Below are positions 34,596 to 45,231 of a DNA stretch of 64,000 nucleotides, piece after piece. A program made the translations under genes and the position numbers. The stretch's first letter is position 1; each line of letters opens with the position of its first letter. Source of the stretch: Corbicula japonica. Lineage: Eukaryota > Mollusca > Bivalvia > Venerida > Cyrenidae. The DNA lies in the NCBI GenBank assembly GCA_038501625.1, contig JAZAYU010000003.1:5780796-5844795 (forward strand). The letters are read 5' to 3'. The notes beneath the pieces were generated by a model that saw only the letters and a list, made by a program, of their open reading frames with translations, was not told the origin of the DNA and did no database searches.

Positions 34596-35340
34596 AATCA
34601 AAGACATTAAAATGTATGTTATCAGCGCACACTAATCACATTTTATCAAGACTTCTATACATAAACAAAAAACTACAAAACTATTACCTCGGTGCATTTT
34701 TGCAATGAACACTATTTTGCAATACATTTTATTAGAAAGTTTGTGGTTTAATATAGTAACGTAAAAAACTATAATTGCTTTTTAAAACCATTTGAAAATT
34801 GCAAACTAATTTTGAGTGAAGTACACAAATTAAGTTCAAGTAAGAAATAAACCGTTTTTTTTTTTGTCACAATCATTATCAAACCGAGCGGCAGTATTTT
34901 GATATTCCAATTGCATTGTCTGCAATGACTCTGCCCCAAACCGTGGCATAAATCTGTCTCTGCTGAGATCCAATTACTCCCCTTTGAATCATGCAATGCA
35001 AACACCATAGTAATTTATGGTAAATGATTGTAAACATAAGCGGTAATATTGCGTTATTTCTTCATTATTATGACTTTTATTCAAGTAAACTTGTCTTGGT
35101 TCATTCACAAACGTAATATCTACTCTGTCCTTTATTTTAACATTTCCTTCTATAATGTCGTTATCGATAAAACAGGTTTATTAGTTTTAACATATTTGAT
35201 TGCCTTCAGTTTTAGATGTGACATTATTTTAATTCACGAATACATACTATGGTAATAGGGTCTAATTACAAGTTCTTCAAACTTTAATGACAGTTCTTCC
35301 ATATATGATTTCATAGTACACGGGATAAATTTTGACGGTC
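34596..35340. other. Non-coding stretch
   Basis: AT-rich DNA between the LINE 3' end and the MITE-like element. Nothing recognised. Confidence 0.45.
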
Positions 35341-35990
35341 GTTTAAGAGCCCACTACACTCCTCAACTGCACGTTCATCGATAAAAATAAAATTATCAAA
35401 ATCTCAATAACGGCAAAATGCCGTTCAATGAAACTGTGCATAAATAAGTGTTACTAATGTATCTTTATTTTTTGTATATGGTAAGACTCGTGAGAACAGT
35501 AAAGAAAAATAGCGAGATCTCAAAATTCCCTTAACTTCTATTTACCTTAATTCACAAAAACTAAACAACACAAAACATCATTTTAAATGCCCACATGAGT
35601 AATATGATACTGACAACGATATTTTATGTCCTAGTGACTTACATATGTAAACTTTATAAGTTTACCTTCAATTTCCTGGTCGCTTCCTGGTCGCGTAAAC
35701 GGATAACAATCATTGATTTCTCTTTTAGTAGTTGAAAGTTCTTTACAAAGTACACAACATTTTCGTTCGAGTATCATTATACTCACGTGGGAATAATGAT
35801 TTTTATATTGTCTAGATTTTTTTAGTTAATGTAAATAGAATTTTAAGGAATTTTTAGATCTAGCCTTTTTTCCTTTACTTTTCTAACGTGTCTTCCTGTA
35901 TCATTGAACGACATTTTACAGGTAATGAGATTTTGATAATTTTCTTTTTATCGATGAAATTGCGGGGGAGGAGTGCAGTGGGTCCTTAAC
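35341..35990. mobile_element. MITE-like element with ~85-bp inverted ends
   Basis: Left GTTTAAGAGCCCACTACACT to about 35432 and right AGTGCAGTGGGTCCTTAAC (about 35900-35990) are inverted copies. Inner blocks TTCATCGATAAAAATAAAAT and TTATCAAAATCTCA have complements at 35935-35960. No reading frame lies between. I could not settle the target duplication. Confidence 0.78.
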
Positions 35991-38282
35991 ATGTAGTCAC
36001 TTTTGCGCATATATAGAGATAAAAACTTGCAAAATTCCATTTAATATCAAGAAGGTCTGGTAAATGACCCACATGATTGTATCAAAATACTGTTATTCTC
36101 TACAAATAAACGCTCTGATGCACGAATACATACTAGTTATATGATTCTATGACATTCATATAAAGATTATTACATTACAATTATATTGCTTTAAATGTAT
36201 AGATAATGTAAATTATTAAAATGTTTGAGGGGTTTGTTTCGTAAAAAAAAGCATTATCATACTATCATTTATAGCAAACACACCTATTTCTTTTGTATCA
36301 TTTAGTGCGATCTTCGTTGAATGATTTTCCAATAATCTGTATCACTTACGATGCGCATTTGCTGATTTTACAAGTTTATGCTTTTAGGTAAGATGGAGAA
36401 GTTCATCTACATATTTTGTCTATACAAATCGGGTATATTTGGAGAAATAATAAATCATGGCGTACAAAAACACGAAGAGAAAGACTTTATAGGTTATTGT
36501 TAGTTTGGAGGCTTGTATAAAAATTAAGCTGTCACGCCTAACGAAGCTGGGCGACCGTTTAATTTTTCATACCTCGAAATAAACTATAAACTGATAAATT
36601 GGCATACACATAGTTTACACAAATCAATTGCCAGAACAGTATTTTAATGGCTAGTATAAATGTATTATGAGAATATGTTAGAAAGCGAATGCGTTAATTT
36701 CTTTAACTGAACTCAGCATGGGAACATACTTGACTCTCAATTGAAGACCTTTGTGATAGTCAATCGTATGTTTGTCACGCATAGCTGCGTATGTATTTAT
36801 AATCGTGAACCTTGAGTTTCGAAACTATTACTTTTAAAAAAAACTTAGACTATGTTTATGAAATCCAAAACATTTTGGGACGACATTAATTATCGCTTGT
36901 TGTAAATTGTAGTTCTCAGAGCGGCCTGAGTATTAACTAATGAAGTCAGGTAGATCCAATTGTTTCGTGTCGCCACAATATAAAGGCACCGAGGCCCTTA
37001 TATTTCATAACGTATCATATTTCTGTAAGAAGCACTTTTAATACATGTTTTTACATCAAGCCGTTGTTCTTAAATCCGAAAGATATACTAAAATCATCTT
37101 TAAAAGAAAAGCCATAATTGAAACACATAGATCACTAGAAACATACAAATGATTGAGTTAACATGTTCAATAAATGATACAGTCTGGGTCGAAACTAAAT
37201 GCATGTTTGGTCTAATGTTTTGATGTTTAATTGATCAGCTAAAGTAGTCTTATTATTGTAAGAATAAAAATGATATGTTTCATCATCGCTAACATGAGAA
37301 TACCTCTCAAAACCAGTTTAAACATAAACATTTACTTTGATTTTATAACAGTACACAGTGCAAACGGTACTCTCCTTATTTTTGACCTGTTTACTATGTT
37401 TTTGTGACAATCAGTGCGCTGTATCCGGTAGACGATACAATCGGTTTATATACAAGATGTCTTATGTACAAGAGAATTTAGTTTTACCAGAGATTAACTT
37501 GTTAGAGAATTAAGATAAACATTTCTTAAATCTTGAAACTACTTAAGTCGTTGGTCTGAGTGTTTTGAGCATGCAAAAAATATATGATGTACTATTTCTA
37601 CATTGCCACAATCGAAGTATGTATTTGCTGTTAAGTGGTTGTTATAGAGATAAAAGTTCAGATTACTACATGTATTTCTAAGTCTGGAATGAATGAAAAT
37701 GAAATAATATTTATATAACACTGCTTTGAATTCTGATAATTTGTCAATTTTGCGAAAATTAATATCAAGACTGTTCCAAAGCTCTATAGCAGAGGGTACA
37801 ATATATAAATGATATAGAAAAGGTTAGGGTTTGACAGCTTTTTTAAAGATTCAATATCACCAGTTTTTAAAACAAATGCAAAATGTTGATTTCGAGTTAC
37901 TTCCAGTTTGTTCTATTTGTCGTTTGCTCTTAAATATAAAATTTATACGTTTACTTTTTTAGAAATATACAATAAAGAAACACAGATGAATGTTTCAAAA
38001 AATGTGTCGTTTTATGCTTTCCAGTCAATTATAAAAATTTCCCCTTGAAAAAAGTTTCATTGTTTTCAAACAGTGGAATATCATTTTTTTATTTTCACTG
38101 TTTTTTTCACGTTGGTACCCAAACGTGCATAACATTCCGAATGAGAACGTTTCGAAAACGTGCTTAAATTTGGGTCATGACGTCACGTAAGAAACAAACG
38201 CTTTTGGCGCCATTTCATGAATTTTTTTTTTGTCAAATTCACACGAATAGTGCACTAAAAGCATAAAATAAAAAGAAAATTT
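35991..38282. other. Non-coding stretch
   Basis: AT-rich. A minor hairpin (TATAAAAATTAA with TTAATTTTTCATA) lies at about 36514-36570. No gene is recognised. Confidence 0.4.
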
Positions 38283-38424
38283 GTTTTTACCAGTGAAAGA
38301 TAGAAATATATTTCACTCGTGCACTCCGGAATTATGTATTTTCACTCGTGGCTTCGCCACTCGTGAAAATAAAAATTCCGAAAGTCACTCGGTGAAATAT
38401 ATTTCTATCTTACACTGGTGAAAA
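38283..38424. repeat. Fold-back element, second type
   Basis: A hairpin of about 140 bp. The arms CCAGTGAAAGATAGAAATAT and ATATTTCTATCTTACACTGG close on GTGGCTTCGCCAC at the centre. The inner arms hold TATTTTCACTCGTGG. It lies about 45 bp beyond the stop codon of the LRAT pseudogene. Its sequence is unrelated to the 11649 family. Confidence 0.88.
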
Positions 38425-38469
38425 CAGATATCATCTATTAAATCTTTTACACAATTATCATCTACATAT

Positions 38470-40689
38470 TCATTTCATAATTATACTTTCAAAGAATCTG
38501 ATCCCAAACAATGCAATATATGGGCGCCATCTTGTTTCTCCGACTTGTTGGAGCGCTCGTTGGATTCGTTCGTCCCTTGAACAACAGTGTAGGTCAAGAT
38601 ACTTCATTATTGATAATTTGTCTTTATTTAAATCAACGTCCACCTCTAGTATTCTAGCTACTGAATCTTCAAATGTCAAAATTTCCATTTTAAACCTTCT
38701 TTCGTCGGTATGATCTAAAAATGTAAGAACCATTCCGTATTGTCCTTTGAGTTTTATTATGTCTCCCGCTTTTATTATGCTTTGTTGGTGAACTTCAATT
38801 TCTCTTACAAAAAAGGAACTCTTATGTTTTGTATTTGACTCCTCGGTAATGTCGTCATCCTGAGCAATATTGATGGTATTTTGTTCGTCATTTATTTTAG
38901 CAAACAACGCTACATGCCTGGAAGCATTTGTAAAAGGATTCCATTTAGTCTCACCTTTTCTCATTCTGGCACGCCCAACAACTTCTTTAGGTGAATATGT
39001 TTTCAAGTTGTATTCATTTAGTTTTACTATCTTTTCGGTTTTTGTATTGACATTCATATATTCTTCATGAACTGTTCGTGTTCCATATACGTTTCCACTT
39101 GGTATTCCATAATGAACGCATTTTATTCGTCCTAGTGTTTCGGCAAAAATAAAAAGGGGTCACTTCTGTCACAACAACTTCGTGCGGCGATCCCCAGTAT
39201 TTAAGTTTCAGTACGTCACCAATGACTATATTTTTAACTTTGTGAATTGGTATTTTTCTACAGGTGAACTGGGATTTAAAATTACCATAACGTTAGAGAA
39301 CTCCCATTGAAATGCTAAGGCCAAAACAGCCACAATTACTTTAATGGGCGTACCCGGAGATGGAGTAAGTAGTGGAAGTGCAATGTTAAGCAAAATGTAC
39401 GAGAGACCATTGCTAGAAAGAAAAATTCCAAATTTGGCCCAGAGTGTTATCATATCGTTTTTGAAACAAGACTCACACAATTTCTTTTTTGTCTTTCTTT
39501 TGTTACTTTTGTATGTTTTGTATATGCAGAATAGCAAGTACATAATGGATGTACCGCTCAACACTAAGGAAGGAGTAATCTGTAGCTTAAACGGTCCTGG
39601 ACCTACAATTGCCACAATTTCATCGGCCGAATTAACCAGGAAACGCCTAACATTCTTAAATACTGTGGACCCTGTCCCAGTTGCTTGAGATAACCACTCA
39701 CTGATAGATGCACAAATTCCATCGACCTGAAAGCTCTGACCGCCACCTACTACGCACCAAGTTGCAAAATGTTCGCAGTTGTATCCGAAAAGGTTGTATG
39801 ATTTTACTTTTTCTTATTTTGCTTCTCTTTCGAAGTCACTGGTTTTTCGTGGCGAACATATTTCTCCGAGTTATTTCCCGGACATGAATATTCAGTATCA
39901 TCGATACCCTTACTTGATTCTGCGAGTCGCACGATTACCTCAGATTTGATTCTTGAAATTGAATCAGTCCAATCCTCACCAACAGTAGTCGTCTTTGTAT
40001 CTCGCTTATCTTTTGAAAGTTTTGATTCTGCACGTTTTACGATTTCGTCAGGGGTGTATCAAGGGAGCCTATATTCGATTATATCGATCTCGTCCTTCTC
40101 GAGATCAATAGTTCGGTTTGTTTCCTCAATACAGTATCCTGTTTCAGATTGATTAAAGTGAAACAAAGCAAGTATTGCTTTTTTATGATTAGCTTCTATA
40201 ACATCCTTTATAATGGCATGGTGTGAATATAATCGAACAATCCTTTTACCTAAATTAAAAGTTAAATATTGCCCTGGCATTCTTATGTGTTGTCCTTTTT
40301 GAAAAGACAATGCGTTTTCGACTCTTTTATTAAAAGAACATGTTGCACATGCGACGCTGTCTGGAACACATGTTGATTCAAATTCTTCTCCGAGTGCTTC
40401 TTCAAATTTTTTAAAGGCGTCTTCATCGTTTTCTGGGTCACTAACTTTTAACAGCCGGTGGAGTTCTTTGCAACCATATTTATTTCTTAATGATACTGAT
40501 ATTTCGGAAAGCAATTCTTCTGGGCGTAAATCATCGTCACTTTCACTTCCGCTCGAATCGTTATTCTCGTGGGCGATATGATGTACGTTATTCAATGTTT
40601 TGGAAAGATCATAACTGTCAAGGTACTGTTCTTTTTCCGAAAAAAAAATCTTTTCTCAGCTTGACTCTTGGTGGGAACTTATAAGCCAT
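38470..40689 (-). pseudogene. LRAT-domain membrane protein, pseudogene paralogous to the gene at 59510-61594
   Basis: Read on the minus strand from ATG at 40689 (MAYKFPP), this follows the intact gene nearly end to end. Open pieces are 40595-40059 (acidic N-terminus, ACATCSFNKRVE, then KGQHIRMPGQYLTF), a middle piece with YNCEHFATWCVVGG, 39615-39226 (membrane block) and 39057-38470 (repeats 2 and 3, ending FFESI). Breaks: a frameshift near 40640 in a run of A/T, an in-frame TGA at about 40050 where the intact copy has CGA (CpG-type change), a shift near 39810, one near 39240 and one near 39150. The region before the Cys motif has about 50 extra residues with a second R-x-AES motif. It probably arose by gene duplication and then died. 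Confidence 0.9.
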
Positions 40690-40770
40690 TTCGTTTTTAC
40701 TGGAAATCAAATGCAACAAAACATAGATTAATAAAATTCAGCCATCTAAAAAGCAACTGCATATAAATTC

Positions 40771-40934
40771 GTGCGTTCGTGAGTGCGTTCGTGCGTGCGT
40801 GTGTGTGTGTGTGTGTGTGTGTGCGTGCGTGCGTGCGCGCGTGTGTACGTGCGTGCGTGCGTGCGTGTTTGGTGTGTGGGGGGGTGTGCATGCGTGCGTG
40901 CTTGCGTGCGTGCGTGCAGACGTGCGTGCAGACG

Positions 40935-40990
<56 letters not shown>

Positions 40991-41002
40991 TGTGTGTGTG
41001 TG
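40771..41002. repeat. (GTGC)n/(TG)n microsatellite
   Basis: About 230 bp of GTGC, TG and GTGCAGAC units. Reading frames on both strands (poly Cys-Val-Arg or His-Thr-Ala-Arg) are artefacts of the repeat. Confidence 0.97.
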
Positions 41003-41357
41003 TTGCGTTATAAGTACTTAGGAAAATCAATATTGAATAAATAAGTCTATACATAAAAAAATAATGGAATCGCATCACTTATATTTATCTTTTAAAGCCA
41101 AATGTACTTTCAGCTTTTATATTAAAACGAGAAATTCTATTGCATAATTGTATGTAAAATATCCCAAACAATTTTCAGTAAGGAAACAATGTAGCCTAAA
41201 GGACAGCAATATCCCCTGCTGCATTAGGGTATGTTGGAAAGGTTAAAGAAATTGTAAAGTGAAAATTTGTTATATTTTTCTATGAAATTTTTCCACACTG
41301 GGCTCACCATTAATAAATTGTATACTATAGTCCAAGTCAAAAAAGATTTTAATGTTT
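41003..41357. other. Non-coding stretch
   Basis: AT-rich spacer; nothing recognised. Confidence 0.45.
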
Positions 41358-41855
41358 CGGCCAGTTTAAAGATGGGTGGTTTCAATATCCCAGTCAATAT
41401 AAATTTGGATATTGCTCAATCACCCCCAAGGATATACTTCCTGCTTTTTAAATGTTGCCTTTGACGTGGTCTGTGATATGAACGATTTATATTCTAAGAT
41501 CCCCTCTCAAAATTCAATTCTGCTTAGTTCCGCCCATTGTTTTCTCGTTTAGGGCAAACTCATTCTTTTATCTGGGGACCATACGCCGCTGAACATGGAA
41601 TGGTATTATTCTGAAAATACCGCATTGAAGGTTCCATGTTCACCGCCATATGCATACCATCGTTTGGGATGGATCAAAATGTACTGTTTATTGGTGTAAA
41701 TATTGAGTTGCGCTCAACCCGGGGCTAGGCGGCGTGGGCAGTAATAAGCATTTCCATTACTGCCCTTGAACAGGCTCAATCAAACCGAGCCTGCAATATT
41801 TTCATATTTGTCGTGTTCGAGGGTCTTCAAAATTCCCTTTTCATCTATTGTGATT
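41358..41855 (+). repeat. Dispersed repeat family B, copy 1
   Basis: This aligns with 50101-50600 over about 500 bp. Shared blocks are AGATGGGTGGTTTC, CCATACGCCGCTGA, ATCGTTTGGGATGGATCAA, GGTGTAAATATTGAGT and CATTTCCATTACTGCCC. It contains a GAACAGGCTCAATYAAACC segment. No coding capacity. Confidence 0.85.
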
Positions 41856-41919
41856 ATATAACCTTACCTAGTTTTGCTTGCCGCTTAATTTTGCTGAAAC
41901 ATTGAACTCCCTCCCTTTG

Positions 41920-42312
41920 TAACCTTGAACCAGAGCCAGCACGATAGGAACATCGGCTGTGTACATTGTCTCAATCAGGAGAACATTTTACCAAACTTTC
42001 ATGAAATTCCTTCTAGGGGTTTAGAAGTTGTGGAGCGGACCTGAAATATTTAGTTCAGATACATGGTTCAGACCTATAAACACCACGGGTAAACTCAACC
42101 TTGAGCTGGCCAGATTGGAACATGGTTTCTTAACATTTTCTTGATGGGATTGAACATTTGATCAAAATTTCATAAAATTCCTTGTAGGGGCTAGTTGGTA
42201 CGGAGTGGACATAAAATTCATGGTTCTAACTTTTGAAGGTGACCTTGACCTTGAGCCGGCTAGGTTGGAACATGGGTTCTGCATATCGTCTTGGATGGGT
42301 GAAACGATTGAA
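41920..42312 (+). repeat. Imperfect tandem repeat, ~150-175-bp units
   Basis: Starts near 41922, 42099 and 42247 share CCTTGAGCYGGCYAGRTTGG (CCTTGAACCAGAGCC in the first). The first two units also share TTTCATRAAATTCCTTSTAG and GTGGAGCGGAC/ACGGAGTGGAC. The third is cut off. It reads like the GACCTTGACC-type interspersed repeats common in bivalves. Confidence 0.65.
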
Positions 42313-43189
42313 CATTTATTTTTGCAGCGCTTATAACAATTATTAATGTAAACACCTCGCATTACTCAACAGGAGCTTGTATGTTGTTCTGCCTTTAAGA
42401 ATCTTTACTTGCCTAGAAACTTCATTAAAAAGATGACAATAGAATAAAATGTTTATTTCTCTGTTCATGATTGGAAGTTCTTTAAAAGAACAAAACATAT
42501 CGTTGTATCAAATTGCAAAACATATCGTTGTATCAAATTGCCAATTTTGGCATTTAAATTGATGTTTCATGCTGAATTGGTTTAGTGTTTGTTTATTAAA
42601 TTATTCTCGTTTGGGATATCCATATTTGTTCTGGTGTTTACAGAAGTAAATAACGTTTTATGTTTATTACGCAAGGTTGTGTTAAGTGACTTTGCGCGAG
42701 AATACACAAGAATTTCGACGTTTAAAGGATATATAAGGTATGTTTATATGTTTGACACTCATGACACACCCGCCCGTCGGGTCTGCGTTTCTTGTTATCT
42801 TTGTTTTAAAGGACATAACCAGGTTTAGATCTTAATCAGAAATTCGTTTAAACACTGTAAAAGATAATTGAAGATACTTCATTTTAACATGTTTAAAATT
42901 GTTTAGAAAAGTAAACACGTTTATTGAAGATGCTTTACTCACTTTCAGTCGTGAGTAAATCAATTATTCACTAATTACATGTTCCTTTTCAACAACAAAC
43001 ACCGACAATTTAGGATATGGGTATTTATATTTGACAGCATTTCAATCGAGCAAAACAAAGAAGGGAATAGTTTCTAGGATGCTTGGACGGTAACACCGTG
43101 TATGAAAAGTTGATATGCTCGCATCAATTGCAACGATTTACTGAAATTTCTATCAAATATGACCATCAGACTGAAAAGCAAAGGCTTAT
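42313..43189. other. Non-coding stretch with short repeats
   Basis: A 24-bp duplication (AAAACATATCGTTGTATCAA) lies at about 42495-42540. One copy of a ~50-bp unit, TTTAAAATTGTTTAGAAAAG, lies at 42889-42938 and recurs at 48010-48059 beyond the satellite. Confidence 0.55.
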
Positions 43190-43986
43190 CGTCCCAGCCC
43201 AAAAACATATAATCAATCAATCAATCAATCGACCAACCAACCAATTTATCAACCTATCAATCAAATTATCAATCGATCAATTAATGAAATTATCAAAGCA
43301 ATCAACTTATCAATTAATCAACCAAACAATCAACGCTAAAATGTTTTGCTGTCCCTATAGACATAAACATCTAAAAGACTTTCCATAGTCGATTTATATC
43401 TCTGAAATTCCACTACAAAACTGATTTCGATTATTCCGAAAACGATCTGCAAGTGCATAAAAAATTACCAAAGTTAAAGTGACCAAAGCCAACGCGACAA
43501 AACAAAACAATGTATACAATCTATAATGATCTATACCACAAACGGCAAACATTTTCAAACATATTCAACGAATATTTTATCTTTGAACAACACGGCATAT
43601 CTAGTAAATTACAGTCTGAAGCCAAAATGGCTCACGACCTTATTCTATAAAATAATACTCAGATTCATAAGTAATATTAAAATTATAAGCATTTGTACCT
43701 CTTACATTAATGAATATTAAGAAAACACAATACTTATCCAGAGATGCCAAATGCCCTTTTCGATTTCCTTACAGTCTCCTAACGACTACCATTACGGTGT
43801 TAACACCTTCTGTAAAACCTTAAGTTTTCGGTTTTCCATGCTAAGTTCTGAAATAAAACACAATATGTCAATACTTTGTATTAACTTTACAAAGAGACAA
43901 TAGCCAACGCCACAAAACAGCACAGCCTGTCTCTGAAAGGTCAACGCCAAACAACGGCACAACCTTGTTTAATCAATCATAGTCAA

Positions 43987-45231
43987 GGGCTGTTTCAAAA
44001 AAAATGGCTGGTTTTGGTTTTCCTGGTATAAAAATGTACAACAAACAGTTACTTCCATTTTCCTACTTTGCAGAGGTGTCTCATCATGCCCTTTAAAGAT
44101 TTGTAAAGTTTCATCAAAATAGCACCATCCCTTAAAAAAATATTCTAAAATAAAGGGCAAAAAATGTCAGGAGTGTGACAAAAAAGTGTGACACTTTTCA
44201 AAATCACATTTGTTCAGACAATTATTTTACAGAAAGCTTGAGTAAAGACAAGTTTGTGTTGTTTTCGTTAAAGGTGCATGTATTAGGCATCAAATAATGA
44301 TAATACTAAGCATATTATACTTAAAGTAATCAAAATATATGCTATGAAGTCAAACGTGGTAGATTAGAAAATACCTCAAGAAAATCAATACCTCTTTGCT
44401 TTATAAATTAATAGGACTTTTAAGATTAATAGTACATAAGAAATGTTTTGTGTATCATGAAGTGTCATGTTTCTAGATGCAATAATTATAATATTATCAC
44501 CTCTATTGAAATTATATTTGTCTGCAGCTCCCTTCAGGGAATGTCAGCTAAATTTGTCAGGAGTGTGACATTATGCACATATTGCAATATTCTGTCAACA
44601 TATCCTTTACATGAAAACAAGAGCATGTTTTTTCCTAGAAGTCTATGTCATGTTTTGTTAAATCGTGACAAACAGGAATGGCCTTAGTGAAACATTTTTG
44701 AGTACACTGCACTTATATGGTTGTCAGGAGTGTGACACACTTTTTTAACAATATGAATTTTTTATCTTTATGCGTTAGCACACGTTCTAAAGCACTTATA
44801 TTTGATGCTTCAACATGTATTTGAACAGAAATACACATTTAAATAATAAGAAACAGTAATACTTGTATTTTAAGCACATAAATTAAAATTCTTTGATTTT
44901 TTTAATATAGGTCAATAAAGCTCCATAAAATTTTTATTCTGTCACATATGGGTATAACTTGATTGATTTTGATCACTGAAAAGACTGTACAAACATATGG
45001 ACCAACCAGTTTGGACTTTTTAAGAACTTAAATTCTTTACATTTTTTTCACTTTACTTGCCTTTTTTCAAATGACAATATCTCAGCAACCAGTTGACCGA
45101 TTTCAAAAATCTTTCAGATTTGTACTCAGTTTCAATAAACAAAAAATTCAGAATAACAAGTTTTGAATTTGAACGAACTTTAATTTTTCACTATTTTTTC
45201 ACTTTTCCAGCCATTTTTTTTTAAACAGCCC
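43987..45231. mobile_element. Non-autonomous DNA transposon, TCAA target duplication, inserted in the satellite
   Basis: The ends are inverted repeats: GGGCTGTTTCAAAAAAAATG GCTGG at the left and CCAGCCATTTTTTTTTAAAC AGCCC at the right (25-26 bp). TCAA lies directly outside both ends (43983-43986 and 45232-45235). Removing the element restores the satellite text ATAGTCAAGCGCC. It carries no transposase. A perfect 16-bp motif, TGTCAGGAGTGTGACA, occurs three times inside, at 44165, 44555 and 44722. A 4-bp duplication is known for the Sola and Chapaev superfamilies among others, but I cannot assign one. Confidence 0.9.
44165..44180. repeat. Internal 16-bp motif, copy 1 (others at 44555-44570 and 44722-44737)
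   Basis: TGTCAGGAGTGTGACA, with TGTCA/TGACA dyad ends. Three exact copies inside one 1.2-kb element suggest a protein-binding site, for example for a transposase. The function is inference. Confidence 0.8.

Noticed and set aside
40746..41078. Several long reading frames on both strands (Cys-Val-Arg or His-Thr-Ala-Arg rich)
   Set aside because: They translate the GTGC/TG microsatellite in every frame; no gene signal.
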